The position numbers and the translations under genes are program-made. A DNA stretch of 64,000 nucleotides from NCBI RefSeq assembly GCF_000067165.1, contig NC_010162.1, positions 8,873,001 through 8,937,000 of the forward strand, written 5' to 3'. Positions 8,521-17,107 of the stretch are shown piece after piece. Within the stretch, counting starts at the first letter, position 1, and every line of letters begins with the position of its first letter. The notes under the pieces are model-generated. The model was not told where the DNA came from, did not search any database, and saw only the letters and a list, made by a program, of their open reading frames with translations. This DNA comes from Sorangium cellulosum So ce56. GTDB lineage: Bacteria; Myxococcota_A; Polyangia; Polyangiales; Polyangiaceae.

Positions 8521-9052
8521 CCGCCCGCCCCGCCTCGGCCGTCGCGGCGGCCCGGCAGTACCCCGGGGGTGGCTGCGCTTCGCCTCGCTGAGGCCCGTCC
8601 CCGTGCTGGCCGGCAGCGCCGTGCTCCTGGCGTTCGACCTGGCCTTCGCGATCCACCCCCGGATCTCGGCCGCGCCATACTTCTTCACGCAGCGATCCGG
8701 CTTCTTTTGCCTACGCGCGGACGCCGCGCTCGAAATGGGTGACTTCCCGGCGAGCCCAGGCGACGCCCAGTCAAGGTTCTCGGAGCCGTTCCTGGCTCGT
8801 GCAGTCCGACTGTACGAGCTCATTGACAGAGCGCGCCTTCTGCGGCCAGGCAGGTCTTCCACGCATAAAACTCATGCAATTACCGATGTTTATAACCAAT
8901 CGGAGGGCATCCTACCGTACAGCTGTACCCTGCTGGTGTCGTTCACTGACGTCGGCTCCGCGGAGACCTGCGTAGGATTGCCTCGGCGCTGGGCGGCATG
9001 GTAATTCATTCAATATGCCTTCAACCTGCTGCGGTCGGAAGCGGTTCGTGGT
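8521..9052. other. 532-bp intergenic region upstream of the terpene synthase
   Basis: No gene supported. It contains dispersed repeat copy A (8769-8933) and an AT-rich patch at 8865-8910 that is a plausible promoter zone for the terpene synthase. Short frames here lack start context and family signals. Confidence 0.5.
8769..8933 (+). repeat. Dispersed repeat, copy A (~165 bp) with two palindromes
   Basis: 8769-8862 matches 26308-26401 nearly base for base. 8769-8933 also aligns with the reverse complement of 18758-18921 at constant spacing. It includes a near-perfect 21-bp dyad centred on CAGTCCGACTG (8799-8819) and the perfect palindrome GTACAGCTGTAC at 8917-8928. It lies 120 bp before the terpene synthase start. 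It is either a non-autonomous element or a shared regulatory leader. Confidence 0.65.
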
Positions 9053-10081
9053 ATGAGCGTCTCTCGGAGTGGGAGCGCCAACGGTTTCAGCGCATGGGCC
9101 AAGCAGCTTCCAATCCGTGTCGAGGAGGAAGCTGTGCACAGAGCTCTACTTTGTCCTTTTCCCGCCACGACGCCCCACCCGCAGGCGGCACAGCTGGCGA
9201 ACGATTGCCTCGAATGGACTCGCAAGTGCGGCCTGCTCCCCGATGAATCGCCACGAACGCTCGACAAGGTGCGCAGCTACTCGGCGCTCGCCGCGCACTG
9301 TTACCCCGATGCGCATTTCGAGCGGCTTCGGGCGATCTGCGACTACTACAGCTGGCTCTTCTTCTTCGATGACGTGTGCGAGAATACGTCACTGAACGGC
9401 GCCGAACCGAAGGTTGTCTCGAGCCTGCTGTTCGATGTATACGGGGTGCTGCGAGGGCCCACGGCTGCCGTTGGGCATGCGCCATTTGCCCAAGCATTGG
9501 CGGACATCTGGCGACGCATCGGCGATGGTTGTCCTGGGTTCTGGCGGCGGCGCCTCATCCGCCACGTCGAAAACTACATCGATGGCTGTGTCTGGGAAGC
9601 GCAAAACCGCCAGCTCGACCGCGTACCCAGTCGCGCGGTGTTCGAGGGTATGCGCATGCACACGTCCACCATGTACGAGTTTTGGGACTTCATCGAGTAT
9701 GCCGGCGACCTGTTCTTGCCGGATGAGGTCGTAGAACATCCCTTGGTGGCGGAGGTGCGTCGCGCCGGCAACGCCATCGCGTCTTTTGCCAATGACATTT
9801 ACTCGCTGCGCAAAGAGACGAGCAACCGCGACGTGCACAATTTGGTTGTCGTGCTCATGCACGAAGAGCGCATCGAGCTCGAAGCAGCGTACGCGCGCGC
9901 CGCTGGTATCCACGATGCTCAAGTCGAGCACTTCCTGGATCTGGTGAAGCACCTGCCTACGTTTTCTGCGACCATCGATCGGAACCTGGCGCGTTACGTG
10001 GAGGGCATACGCATCTGGATCCGCGCCAACCACGATTGGTCGATTGTCACGCCCCGTTACAATGAGCCCGATGCGCGATGA
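9053..10081 (+). CDS. Class I terpene synthase (sesquiterpene cyclase type)
   Basis: 342 residues, the usual length of bacterial single-domain class I terpene cyclases. Both metal-binding motifs are present: the Asp-rich motif FFFDDVCEN with Asp106-Asp107, and the NSE triad NDIYSLRKE with Asn247, Ser251 and Glu255. A C-terminal R-Y pair (TPRY) is also typical. The enzyme would ionise a prenyl diphosphate, probably farnesyl diphosphate, and cyclise it with three Mg2+ ions in the cytosol; the product cannot be predicted. No prenyltransferase or P450 is adjacent, so it is a stand-alone cyclase. Codons 141-229 were later copied, with frameshifts, to 15846-16109. Its promoter region carries dispersed repeat A. 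Confidence 0.9.
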   Translation: MSVSRSGSANGFSAWAKQLPIRVEEEAVHRALLCPFPATTPHPQAAQLANDCLEWTRKCGLLPDESPRTLDKVRSYSALAAHCYPDAHFERLRAICDYYSWLFFFDDVCENTSLNGAEPKVVSSLLFDVYGVLRGPTAAVGHAPFAQALADIWRRIGDGCPGFWRRRLIRHVENYIDGCVWEAQNRQLDRVPSRAVFEGMRMHTSTMYEFWDFIEYAGDLFLPDEVVEHPLVAEVRRAGNAIASFANDIYSLRKETSNRDVHNLVVVLMHEERIELEAAYARAAGIHDAQVEHFLDLVKHLPTFSATIDRNLARYVEGIRIWIRANHDWSIVTPRYNEPDAR

Positions 10082-10168
10082 AGCGCTACCTCGTGCCATC
10101 CACCCGATACCGCGCCAGATCAACGTGGAGGTGGTCGCGGTGCAGTTTGTGGCCCGAAGCATGCCCCG

Positions 10169-11484
10169 CGCAGGCCGCACGACACCCTCGGCACGTGTCA
10201 TGCTAGCGTCCTGCGTGCGCGCAGTTCGAGTCGTTTCCTGGTGCGCTGTGTCCGCTCTCGTGGGGCTTCCTGCGTGCGGTCAGCCACGCGCGTTCGAGCG
10301 GCCGGTGCCTCCCCCAGCGGAGGCCGCGCCCTCGATCGACGCTCGGCCCACAGCGTCGGCACCCGCACCCGCTCCGACGAGCTTGCCTCCTGCCGAGCTC
10401 CCGCCCCTCGTCTCGGTGCGCGGCACGTATCGACTCGCCGTCGAGATCAAACCCTATCGAGCTGCCCCTGCAATCGCTTTGCTCGACGACGGGCGCGCGC
10501 TCATCACCGGCGGCCATATCTCGGATGCGCATTGGAACCAGGTCACCTCGGAGTCGGCCTTGATCGTGGACGAAGATCTGCAGTCGGCGCATCCCGCGAC
10601 TTCCATGCACCAGGCGCGCGCCGAGCACACCGCCACCACGCTCTCCGACGGCCGAGTGCTGGTCGCAGGCGGCACGCGTGTGGAACGCGTGACGGCCGAT
10701 CCGCCGGCCCTCGCCGGAGTCGAGATCTTCGACCCGAAGACCGGGACCTGGACGGAGGCGGCGCCGATGCACGAGGCCCGCCGGCGTCACGAGGCGATCC
10801 TGCTCCGCGACGGTCGCGTGCTCGTCGCAGGTGGAAGGGACCGGGGCAACGTCGCGCGTGGCGCCGAGGTCTACGACCCGCGCGCCGATCGCTGGTCGGC
10901 GCTCACCGACTTGTCTCGGGCAAGGTTCTACTCGGCGCTGGTCGAGCTACGCGACGGCCGCGCGATCCTCATTGGCGGCGATGTCTATGGCGCTGGAGCG
11001 ATCGACAACGTCGACATCTTCGACCCATCGCGCACGGCTTGGAAGGCAGTCACCCCCCTGCCAAAGCCGCGATCGGCACACCAGGCCGTTCTTCTCCGCG
11101 ACGGTCGGGTGCTCGTGGCGAACGGGGCCCATTGGTTGGGCGACGCCACGCGCTGCGATATCTACGATCCGGAGCGCGACCGATGGACCACGACAGACCA
11201 GCCGGACGTTCGCACGGCTTCGTTCTTGGTCACCCTGGGCGACGGGCGCGTGCTCTACACCGGCGGGATGAAGCCTGCGTTCCAGGACGCGAGCGGAACC
11301 ATTCACGCTGCCGAGGCGCTCACGAATGGATTCGCCTACGATCCCGTCAAAGACGCTTGGTCACCGTTCACGCCGCTCCCGCAGGCGCTCAAGTATGGAA
11401 CGCCGATCATCCGGCGGGACCGATCCCTCGCCTTCTTGAGGCCGGGGAGTCAAACGCTCGTCCTCGAGTGATCCGTGGACGCGG
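10169..11484 (+). repeat. Segmental duplication, copy 1 (kelch gene block)
   Basis: 1316 bp collinear with 17108-18423 at a constant offset of 6939, so without net indels. It begins just upstream of the kelch start codon. It ends 13 bp past the stop, where the two sequences abruptly diverge after GGACGCGGACT. Confidence 0.9.
10200..11471 (+). CDS. Kelch-repeat beta-propeller lipoprotein, copy 1
   Basis: 423 residues from ATG 10200; no strong ribosome site is visible. The signal ends LPAC (Cys26), then a Pro/Ala-rich spacer, then six kelch-type blades marked by repeats of the form L-x-D-G-R-V-L-V-x-G-G (first ALLDDGRALITGG, last TLGDGRVLYTGG). This predicts a six-bladed propeller tethered to a membrane; no catalytic residues are evident, so binding or scaffolding is likely. 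The gene lies 118 bp after the terpene synthase in the same orientation. A paralogue of identical length at 17139-18410 differs at roughly 27 residues by my count. The 3' end overlaps the minus-strand AraC pseudogene. Confidence 0.85.
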   Translation: MLASCVRAVRVVSWCAVSALVGLPACGQPRAFERPVPPPAEAAPSIDARPTASAPAPAPTSLPPAELPPLVSVRGTYRLAVEIKPYRAAPAIALLDDGRALITGGHISDAHWNQVTSESALIVDEDLQSAHPATSMHQARAEHTATTLSDGRVLVAGGTRVERVTADPPALAGVEIFDPKTGTWTEAAPMHEARRRHEAILLRDGRVLVAGGRDRGNVARGAEVYDPRADRWSALTDLSRARFYSALVELRDGRAILIGGDVYGAGAIDNVDIFDPSRTAWKAVTPLPKPRSAHQAVLLRDGRVLVANGAHWLGDATRCDIYDPERDRWTTTDQPDVRTASFLVTLGDGRVLYTGGMKPAFQDASGTIHAAEALTNGFAYDPVKDAWSPFTPLPQALKYGTPIIRRDRSLAFLRPGSQTLVLE

Positions 11485-12113
11485 ACTGACGCGCCTCGCC
11501 GATCGAACAGCGCGCCGGGCCTGGTCTGGCGTGGTTCCAGTCCATGCTCGGAAGGCGCGGTAGAACGAGTTCGGCTCCGAGAAGCCGAGCAGGAAGGAGA
11601 TATCTGCGACAGGCAGCGGAGTCTCCTCCAGGTAGTGGCGCGCGAGCGCTTCGCGCGTCTCCTTCAAGATCTGCTGGAAGCTCGTCCCCTCGTCCTCGAT
11701 CCGCCGTTGCAGCGTCCGTTTGCTGAGCCCGAGGCGCCGCGCGATCGTCTCCATCGTAACGAGGCCGCTTGGGAGCCCTTCGAGCAGCGCGGCGCTCACG
11801 CGCTCCGAGGTGGGCGCCGACGACTCGAGGTCGGCGAGGCGCTGGCGCAACGCCGGTTCGAACGTGCGCCACCGGCTGTCGTCCGAGGTCAGAAAATGCC
11901 GGTGCGCATCGGCAGCCGTGAACGACACGCGGTGCTTGGTGCCCCTCCTCATGCGCGCGCCGAGGAACTGCTCGTAGGCCGCGATCGGCGACGGCAGCAC
12001 CGTAGTCGTCACCTCGAACGGCGCAGCGCGTTCGCCGGCGAGACGCCGAGATCCTTTAGCAAGGCGCGCCAGGTCGTGTCGAGGGCGTAGGATTGCGCGT
12101 GCATGACCACCAT
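11407..12113 (-). pseudogene. AraC-family regulator, internally deleted and frameshifted
   Basis: The C-terminal part is clearly AraC-like. It has a linker region (SPIAAYEQFLGARM), then a double helix-turn-helix including ETIARRLGLSKRTLQRRI and PVADISFLLGFSEPNSFYRAFRAWTG. A proper N-terminus (VVMHAQSYALDTTWRALL, then DLGVSPANALRR) starts at ATG 12113 but in a different frame. The frames meet near 12010-12040, where about 80-100 codons of the usual ligand-binding domain are missing. Intact members of this type are about 340 residues. The 3' end runs into the kelch gene tail at the duplication boundary, so the stop is probably not native. Non-functional as read. Confidence 0.65.
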
Positions 12114-12349
12114 CGCTCGGAGTGTGCCACGCGGCGCTCCGATCGCGCCACAATGGCCTGGTTTACCTACGCGCTCGCGCTCTCGGCATTGCGACGCGCA
12201 GCCCCCTTCGACGTGCCACCACCTTCGATCTCGTCCCCGGGCGGAAAGGTCTATGCACACTGGACTTTTCATGCCGATCCGTCTCAGGCATGTAGTCCCA
12301 GGAATGCGAGACCATTCCTGCTCGCCAAGGCACCTGGGAGCGGTAACGA

Positions 12350-12565
12350 TCTTGCTCTGCCGCGTCACGCCCAGCACGATGCGGACCTTGTCGCCGGCCG
12401 ATCGTACCGGTCCGGCGAGCTGCTTGAGGTCGTTGGGCGTTCCTCCCTGCGGCATGACTGCTTGAGAGAGAGCATACCACTTTGACCAGGTCGGCTGCGG
12501 GATCTTGACCTCACGAGCGAGCTCCGTTGCCGTCACCTGTTGGGGCCGGTCATTCGCTGGATCAT
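12350..12565 (-). pseudogene. Degraded transposase fragment (helix-turn-helix OrfA-like)
   Basis: After a +1 shift near 12537, the minus strand reads MIQRMTGPN then VTATELAREVKIPQPTWSKW, followed by AGDKVRIVLGVTR. This resembles the N-terminal DNA-binding part of IS3-type OrfA transposases (TATELAREV...QPTLSKW). No catalytic domain or terminal inverted repeats were found. It is a plausible trace of an insertion beside the broken AraC gene; low to moderate confidence. Confidence 0.38.
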
Positions 12566-12883
12566 CTTGGCTCGAAATGCTGCTGAATACGGTCGTCGAA
12601 TGCGGGCTCCATGTCCACCCTATCCAGGTCCTTCTACCCTTGCTAGATCCAGGAAAGCGACAACTGGCCTGACACCCAGGGATCGCCCGGCGCGCGGCCT
12701 CTTTCAGGTGCGGCTACCGCCCGCGTCGGTCAGGCAGGACAAGAGCGTGCGATACGAATCCCGGCGCCGAGGCTGGTCGTTGGCAGAAGAGGTGGGATCT
12801 TTGACATTGCCGACAGGCTCAAGCCGCCGCACCATCCAGCCCAGGCCCCAATCGGCGCGGAATCCCAGTCCGAGGAGGTGGCC
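12566..12883. other. Promoter-proximal region before the GlxA-type regulator
   Basis: 318 bp without a supported gene. TTGACA is present at 12801-12806 but no clear -10 follows at the right spacing. The strong ribosome site GAGGAGG at 12872-12878 belongs to the next gene. Confidence 0.4.
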
Positions 12884-13900
12884 GTGACCGACATCACCCC
12901 GACGACCTCACCGAGAACCCGCCACATTGCCATGCTGGCTTTCCCCGACTGCCAGATCCTGGACGTGTGCGGTCCACTGGAAGTCTTCTCCTTCGTCAAC
13001 TGCTGGCTCCACCTCACCTGCAATCCCGATTGGACGGCGTACCGATTTTCGGTGATCGCCGAGCGGGCGGGACCCATCAGGACCATGTCAGGGCTCCAGA
13101 TCATTGCGGACCATGACCTTGTCGATGTGGGGGACGACATCGACACCTTGCTGGTGACGGGCGGCATCGGGGTCGACCGGGCCCGCAGCAATCCGGTCCT
13201 GGTCGATTGGATCCGGAGCATGGACCAGCGGGTGCGGCGGATCGGCTCGGTCTGCACCGGCGCCTTTCTGTTGGCCGAGGCCGGGCTGCTGAACGGCCGC
13301 CGCGCCACCACCCATTGGCACTGGTGCCAGCAACTGGCAGAGGAATACCCGGACATCCGGGTGGAACCCGATCGTCTCGCCATCCGTGACGGCTCCCGCT
13401 ACAGCTCGGGTGGCGTCACGGCGGGCATGGACCTCGCCCTCTGCATGATCGAGGAGGATTTCGGGCCGGAGGCGACCGCCATGGTGGGGCGCTGGCTGCT
13501 GGTCTTCCCCAACCGACCCGGTGGGCAGTCCCAGTTCAACGTGGCCCTGCACAACAGCTCCGGCGCCCGGCGGGATTTCCGGGAGCTGCAGAGCTGGATC
13601 GACGCCCATCCCGAGGCCAACCTGAGCGTCGACGCCCTGGCGCGGCGCATGCACATGAGCCCCCGCAACTTCGCTCGCCTGTTCGAGCGCGAAGTGAGGC
13701 TGACCCCCGCCAGGTTCGTCGAGCAGAGCCGCCTGGAGAAGGCCAGGGCATGGCTTGAAACTAGTCTGTCGCCGGTGGAGATGATCGCGGAAAAGTGTGG
13801 ATTTGGTGGCGCAGAAGCGATGCGTCGCTGTTTTCAGAGGAACTTCAAGGTGAGCCCCCTGGTCTACCGGTCGCGCTTCAGAAGGGCAGGTGTTCTGTAA
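12884..13900 (+). CDS. GlxA-type transcriptional regulator (DJ-1/PfpI + AraC HTH)
   Basis: 338 residues. GTG 12884 is preferred over GTG 12878 because GAGGAGG ends five bases before it. The N-terminal half is a DJ-1/PfpI-like class I amidotransferase fold (IAMLAFPDCQILDVCGPLEVF) with the elbow-like SVCTGAFLLAEAGLL. The C-terminal third is an AraC DNA-binding domain with two helix-turn-helix units (LSVDALARRMHMSPRNFARLF; PVEMIAEKCGFGGAEAMRRCF). These proteins are one-component activators; the ligand is unknown. It lies 95 bp upstream of hypX on the same strand, so regulation of hypX is a reasonable guess. The pair is hemmed in by transposase debris and rearranged fragments, which suggests arrival by transfer. 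Confidence 0.85.
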   Translation: MTDITPTTSPRTRHIAMLAFPDCQILDVCGPLEVFSFVNCWLHLTCNPDWTAYRFSVIAERAGPIRTMSGLQIIADHDLVDVGDDIDTLLVTGGIGVDRARSNPVLVDWIRSMDQRVRRIGSVCTGAFLLAEAGLLNGRRATTHWHWCQQLAEEYPDIRVEPDRLAIRDGSRYSSGGVTAGMDLALCMIEEDFGPEATAMVGRWLLVFPNRPGGQSQFNVALHNSSGARRDFRELQSWIDAHPEANLSVDALARRMHMSPRNFARLFEREVRLTPARFVEQSRLEKARAWLETSLSPVEMIAEKCGFGGAEAMRRCFQRNFKVSPLVYRSRFRRAGVL

Positions 13901-13995
13901 TCCGGTCATGCGGCAACGGTCAGACCCCCGCCATTCCGACGGTACTTTCCATGGCAATAAATCCTGGTGAAGCCCATCAACCGTCCGGAGCAACC

Positions 13996-15816
13996 ATGCG
14001 ACTACTATTGCTATCCAGCAGCTTCAACAGCCTGACCCAGCAGGCGTACGTGCTCTTCAAGGATCGCCATCAGGTGGGTGTTGCCGCGGCGACGACCGCG
14101 GGAGCGATGCGCGAAGTGGTCGCGCAGTTCAGGCCCGATCTGATCCTCTGCCCCATGCTGGCCCATGTCATTCCGCGTGACATCTGGAGCCGGACGCCCT
14201 GCCTGATCGTCCACCCGGGCATCGTCGGCGACCGTGGTCCCAATTCCCTGGACTGGGCCATTTACAACGGGGAGACCGCGTGGGGCGTGACCGTCGTGGA
14301 GGCGGTCGAGCACATGGATTCCGGCCCCATCTGGGCCACCTACCGCTGCGCCATGCGCGAGGGCAGCAAGAGCAGCCTCTATCGTGACGAGATCACCCGC
14401 TGCGCGGTGAAGGCCATGGAGGTGGCGGTGCAGCGCTTCGAGAGCCGGATGTTCGTGCCGGCGCCCCTGGACTACTCGCGGGCCGAGCCCCTGGGCCATT
14501 TCCGGCCTGCGCTGAAGCAGGCCCAGCGCCGCGTCGACTGGGAGTCGGACCGGGTGGCGGACATCCTCCGCAAGGTGCGGACCGGGGACGGCGCACCGGG
14601 GGTGCTGGACGAGATCGCCGGCCAAGAGGTCTATCTCTTCGGTGCCCACGAGGAGAGCGCGCTGGTGGGCAAGCCGGGGGACATCATCGCCCAGCGCCAT
14701 GGCGCCATCTGTCGGGCAGCGGTGGACGGGGCCGTGTGGATTTCCCACCTGAAGCCGAAGAACGGTCCGGAGGAGCGGCGGTTCAAGCTGCCTGCGGCCA
14801 TGGTGCTGGGTCCCGATGCGATGCAGGAGGCGCCGGAGCTGCCGCTCTTCATCGACGCCCCCACCCGGGGCAAGACCTTCCGCGACATCTGGTACGAGGA
14901 GAAGAACAGCGTCGGCTACGTGAATTTCCGCTTCTACAACGGCGCCATGGGCACCGACCACTGCCGGCGCCTGGAGCAGGCTGTAGTGTTCGCCCGCCGC
15001 CGCCCCACCCGGGTCATCGTCCTGCAGGGCGGGCGGGATTTCTGGTCCAACGGCATCCACCTCAACCTGATCGAGGCCGCCGCCGACCCGGCCCAGGAGT
15101 CCTGGAACAACATCAATGCCATGGATGACCTCTGCAAGGCCATCCTGACCGCATCCGACCAGATCGTGATCGCCGCCATGTACGGCAGCGCCGGGGCCGG
15201 CGGGGTGATGATGGCCCTGGCCGCCGACCGGGTGCTCGCCCGCGACGGCATCGTCCTCAACCCGCATTACAAGGGCATGGGGGGGCTCTACGGCTCCGAA
15301 TACTGGACCTATTCCCTGCCGAAGCGGGTGGGCCTGGCCAAGGCCGTGGAGCTCACCGAGCGCTGCGTGCCGCTCGGCATCCGCGAGGCCAAGGCGATCG
15401 GCCTGGTGGATGACATCATCGTGCAGGACGACCTGGGCGGCAGCCATTTCTCCCAGTTTCGCGAGCAGATCGGCCGCATCGCCGAGCGGCTGGCCAGCAG
15501 CGGCCATCATCGCGCCTGGCTGGAGGGCAAGCGGGCCGAACGGGCCGCCGACGAGCGGCGGAAACCGCTGGCGGCTTACCGGGAAGAGGAGCTGGCGGAG
15601 ATGCGCCGGAATATCTGGGGCGAGGCCCCGGCCTACCACCTGGCCCGCAGCGCTTTCGTCCGGAAAGTGCCCAAGGTCGGCCTGCTGAAATGCGTGACGA
15701 ACCTGGATGCGGCCCGCGGCAACGCCCATTGCGCCGATGCGCCCGGGCTGGGCCGGAACCGCCGTTCCTTCGCGTCCATCGGCTGGGAAGCCGCTGCCCT
15801 CGCCGCGACACCGTGA
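13996..15816 (+). CDS. hypX: HypX/HoxX-like hydrogenase maturation factor
   Basis: 606 residues. ATG 13996 is chosen because GGAG lies six bases upstream and HypX proteins start with the same M-R-L-L-L-L-S-S-x-F-N-S-L. The N-terminal half is a formyltransferase-like domain (VHPGIVGDRGPNSLDWAI; HMDSGPIW). The C-terminal half is an enoyl-CoA-hydratase-like domain (GGRDFWSNGIHLNLIEAA; YGSAGAGGVMMALAADRVLA). In the family, formyl-THF is converted to formyl-CoA and then to CO, a ligand for [NiFe]-hydrogenase under oxic conditions. No hydrogenase structural or hyp gene is nearby, so this is an orphan. The tail after VRKVPK looks non-native: the last nine residues and the stop come from the 61-bp junction element at 15785-15845. 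Confidence 0.85.
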   Translation: MRLLLLSSSFNSLTQQAYVLFKDRHQVGVAAATTAGAMREVVAQFRPDLILCPMLAHVIPRDIWSRTPCLIVHPGIVGDRGPNSLDWAIYNGETAWGVTVVEAVEHMDSGPIWATYRCAMREGSKSSLYRDEITRCAVKAMEVAVQRFESRMFVPAPLDYSRAEPLGHFRPALKQAQRRVDWESDRVADILRKVRTGDGAPGVLDEIAGQEVYLFGAHEESALVGKPGDIIAQRHGAICRAAVDGAVWISHLKPKNGPEERRFKLPAAMVLGPDAMQEAPELPLFIDAPTRGKTFRDIWYEEKNSVGYVNFRFYNGAMGTDHCRRLEQAVVFARRRPTRVIVLQGGRDFWSNGIHLNLIEAAADPAQESWNNINAMDDLCKAILTASDQIVIAAMYGSAGAGGVMMALAADRVLARDGIVLNPHYKGMGGLYGSEYWTYSLPKRVGLAKAVELTERCVPLGIREAKAIGLVDDIIVQDDLGGSHFSQFREQIGRIAERLASSGHHRAWLEGKRAERAADERRKPLAAYREEELAEMRRNIWGEAPAYHLARSAFVRKVPKVGLLKCVTNLDAARGNAHCADAPGLGRNRRSFASIGWEAAALAATP

Positions 15817-15845
15817 TGGGCTCGCGCCCGTGAGCGAAGACCCCC
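15785..15845. repeat. 61-bp junction element, copy 1
   Basis: Matches 21630-21690 at 59 of 61 positions. It supplies the last codons and stop of hypX and directly abuts the terpene-synthase fragment starting at 15846. The other copy directly abuts the end of the truncated hydrolase at 21629. Occurrence exactly at two independent breakpoints suggests a recombination partner or the relic of a mobile element end. Confidence 0.8.
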
Positions 15846-16109
15846 GGGCATGCGCCATTTGCCCGAGCATTGGCGGACATCTGGCGACGCATCGGCGATA
15901 GTTGTCCTGGGTTCTGGCGGCGGCGCCTCCCGCCACGTCGGAAACTACATCGATGGCTGTGTCTGGGAAGCGCAAAACCGCCAGCTCGATCGCGTGCCCA
16001 GCCGCGCTGTGTTCGAGGGCATGCGCATGCACACCTCCACCATGTACGAGTTTGGGACTTTATCGAGTATGCCGGCGATCTGTTCTTGCCGGATGAGGTC
16101 GTAGAACAT
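15846..16109 (+). pseudogene. Terpene synthase fragment (partial copy of 9473-9739)
   Basis: 264 bp nearly identical to 9473-9739 of the intact cyclase gene. It lacks two bases in the CTCATCCGCC stretch and one T in GAGTTTTGGG, so the frame is broken twice. It contains neither the Asp-rich nor the NSE motif and has no start. It is sandwiched between the 61-bp junction element and the 3' end of the esterase. Confidence 0.92.
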
Positions 16110-16968
16110 TGAGGGCGTCGGCAGCCCGCCCGATCCGCTCCAAGATCTCGCCCATTTCCTCGTCGGAGGTGTCGTGCTCGACCCCGACGTACTCGCGCAG
16201 CTCCGCTGTGTACCCGGCGCGCCGCAGCTCGGCGATCGAGGCGCGCGCGCCTTGGGTCGGCACCGCCAAGTCGGAGGCGCCGTGGAAGGCCGTGACCGGC
16301 GGAAGCGTCGCCGGGCGCGGCTCCGAGGTGAGCGCCGCCGACGGGTAGAGCGACGGCGGGAGCAGGCCGCTGATGGGGAAGGCGGCCGCCAGCGCCTCGG
16401 GGTGGGTGACCGCCAGGGCGAAGGTCATGATGCCGCCCTGCGAGAAGCCGGTGACGAGGGGCTTGCCGACAGTGGGGCGGGCGGCAACCAGGGCGGCGAG
16501 CGCGGCGGCGATCCGATCGGCTTCCCGTGTGACCAGGGGGGCTGCGACGTCCTCGCGGACCGAGTCGTACCAGATGTACATCCCGCCGCTCGGGTGGCCG
16601 TACGGGAGGATGAGCCGGGCGCGGCGGCTGTAGCGCCGGAGCATCTGTAGGAAGTCCGCGGGGTCCCCGCCCATGGGGTGCAGCGCGACGATCATCGGCA
16701 CCCGCTCGTCGGGTCGCGCCCCGCCCGTCATGTGCTCGAGGTAGCGCACGCCCGCGATCTCGCCCCGGGTGGTGCTCCCCGGCGCTCCCGCCGGCGGCGG
16801 AGGCGCGACCGGCCCCGCTGACGGCGTCTCCGACGACGGACGCGCGGCCGCCGACCCCGCTGGGGGCGCCGGGGCCTGCTCGCGGCTGCACCCAGCCCCC
16901 GCCAGGAGGACAACGCCGATGGAGAGGAGCAGGCGCAAGCGAAGGGGATCGGCCGGCGGGTGGCGCAT
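16060..16968 (-). CDS. Lipoprotein carboxylesterase/phospholipase (alpha/beta hydrolase)
   Basis: 302 residues from ATG 16968. The signal ends LLAGAGC (Cys27) and is followed by a Pro/Ala/Ser-rich spacer. The fold is that of the phospholipase/carboxylesterase family: IVALHPMGGDP at the oxyanion loop, GFSQGG with Ser176, an acidic residue in HGASDLAVP and His265 in VEHDTSD. It probably hydrolyses ester substrates outside the cytoplasm. The last 16-17 residues (after AADAL) are encoded by the antisense strand of the duplicated terpene-synthase fragment, so the native 3' end has been replaced and the stop captured from foreign sequence. The catalytic residues are all upstream of the junction, so activity may be retained. 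Confidence 0.78.
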   Translation of the reverse strand: MRHPPADPLRLRLLLSIGVVLLAGAGCSREQAPAPPAGSAAARPSSETPSAGPVAPPPPAGAPGSTTRGEIAGVRYLEHMTGGARPDERVPMIVALHPMGGDPADFLQMLRRYSRRARLILPYGHPSGGMYIWYDSVREDVAAPLVTREADRIAAALAALVAARPTVGKPLVTGFSQGGIMTFALAVTHPEALAAAFPISGLLPPSLYPSAALTSEPRPATLPPVTAFHGASDLAVPTQGARASIAELRRAGYTAELREYVGVEHDTSDEEMGEILERIGRAADALNVLRPHPARTDRRHTR

Positions 16969-17044
16969 CGGGACAACAGTACTCCGATCGCGGGGGCGAC
17001 GCCGCGCGCAGAGCGACGCACGGCCTCTCGCGTTCGTCCGCAGA

Positions 17045-17094
17045 GTCGACTGCGCTGCAGGGCTCCACTGGCGGGGCTCGTTCATGGGGAATGA
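17045..17094 (-). repeat. ~49-bp repeat F, copy 1
   Basis: The minus strand starting CATTCCCCATGAACGA matches 21798-21846 on the plus strand with a handful of substitutions. It lies between the esterase start and the second kelch block, at the edge of that duplication. Confidence 0.75.
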
Positions 17095-17107
17095 CGAACT
17101 CACGCCT

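Noticed and set aside
7363..8862. 499-codon minus-strand frame opposite the hydrolase
   Set aside because: It is opposite a gene with a clear catalytic triad and begins inside dispersed repeat A.
12009..12536. One continuous minus-strand gene linking the transposase-like and AraC N-terminal segments
   Set aside because: The two ends belong to different families and the middle has no protein-like sequence; better read as two adjacent remnants sharing a frame by chance.
14011..16032. Long minus-strand frame opposite hypX
   Set aside because: No family signal; the hypX strand has complete formyltransferase and hydratase motifs.
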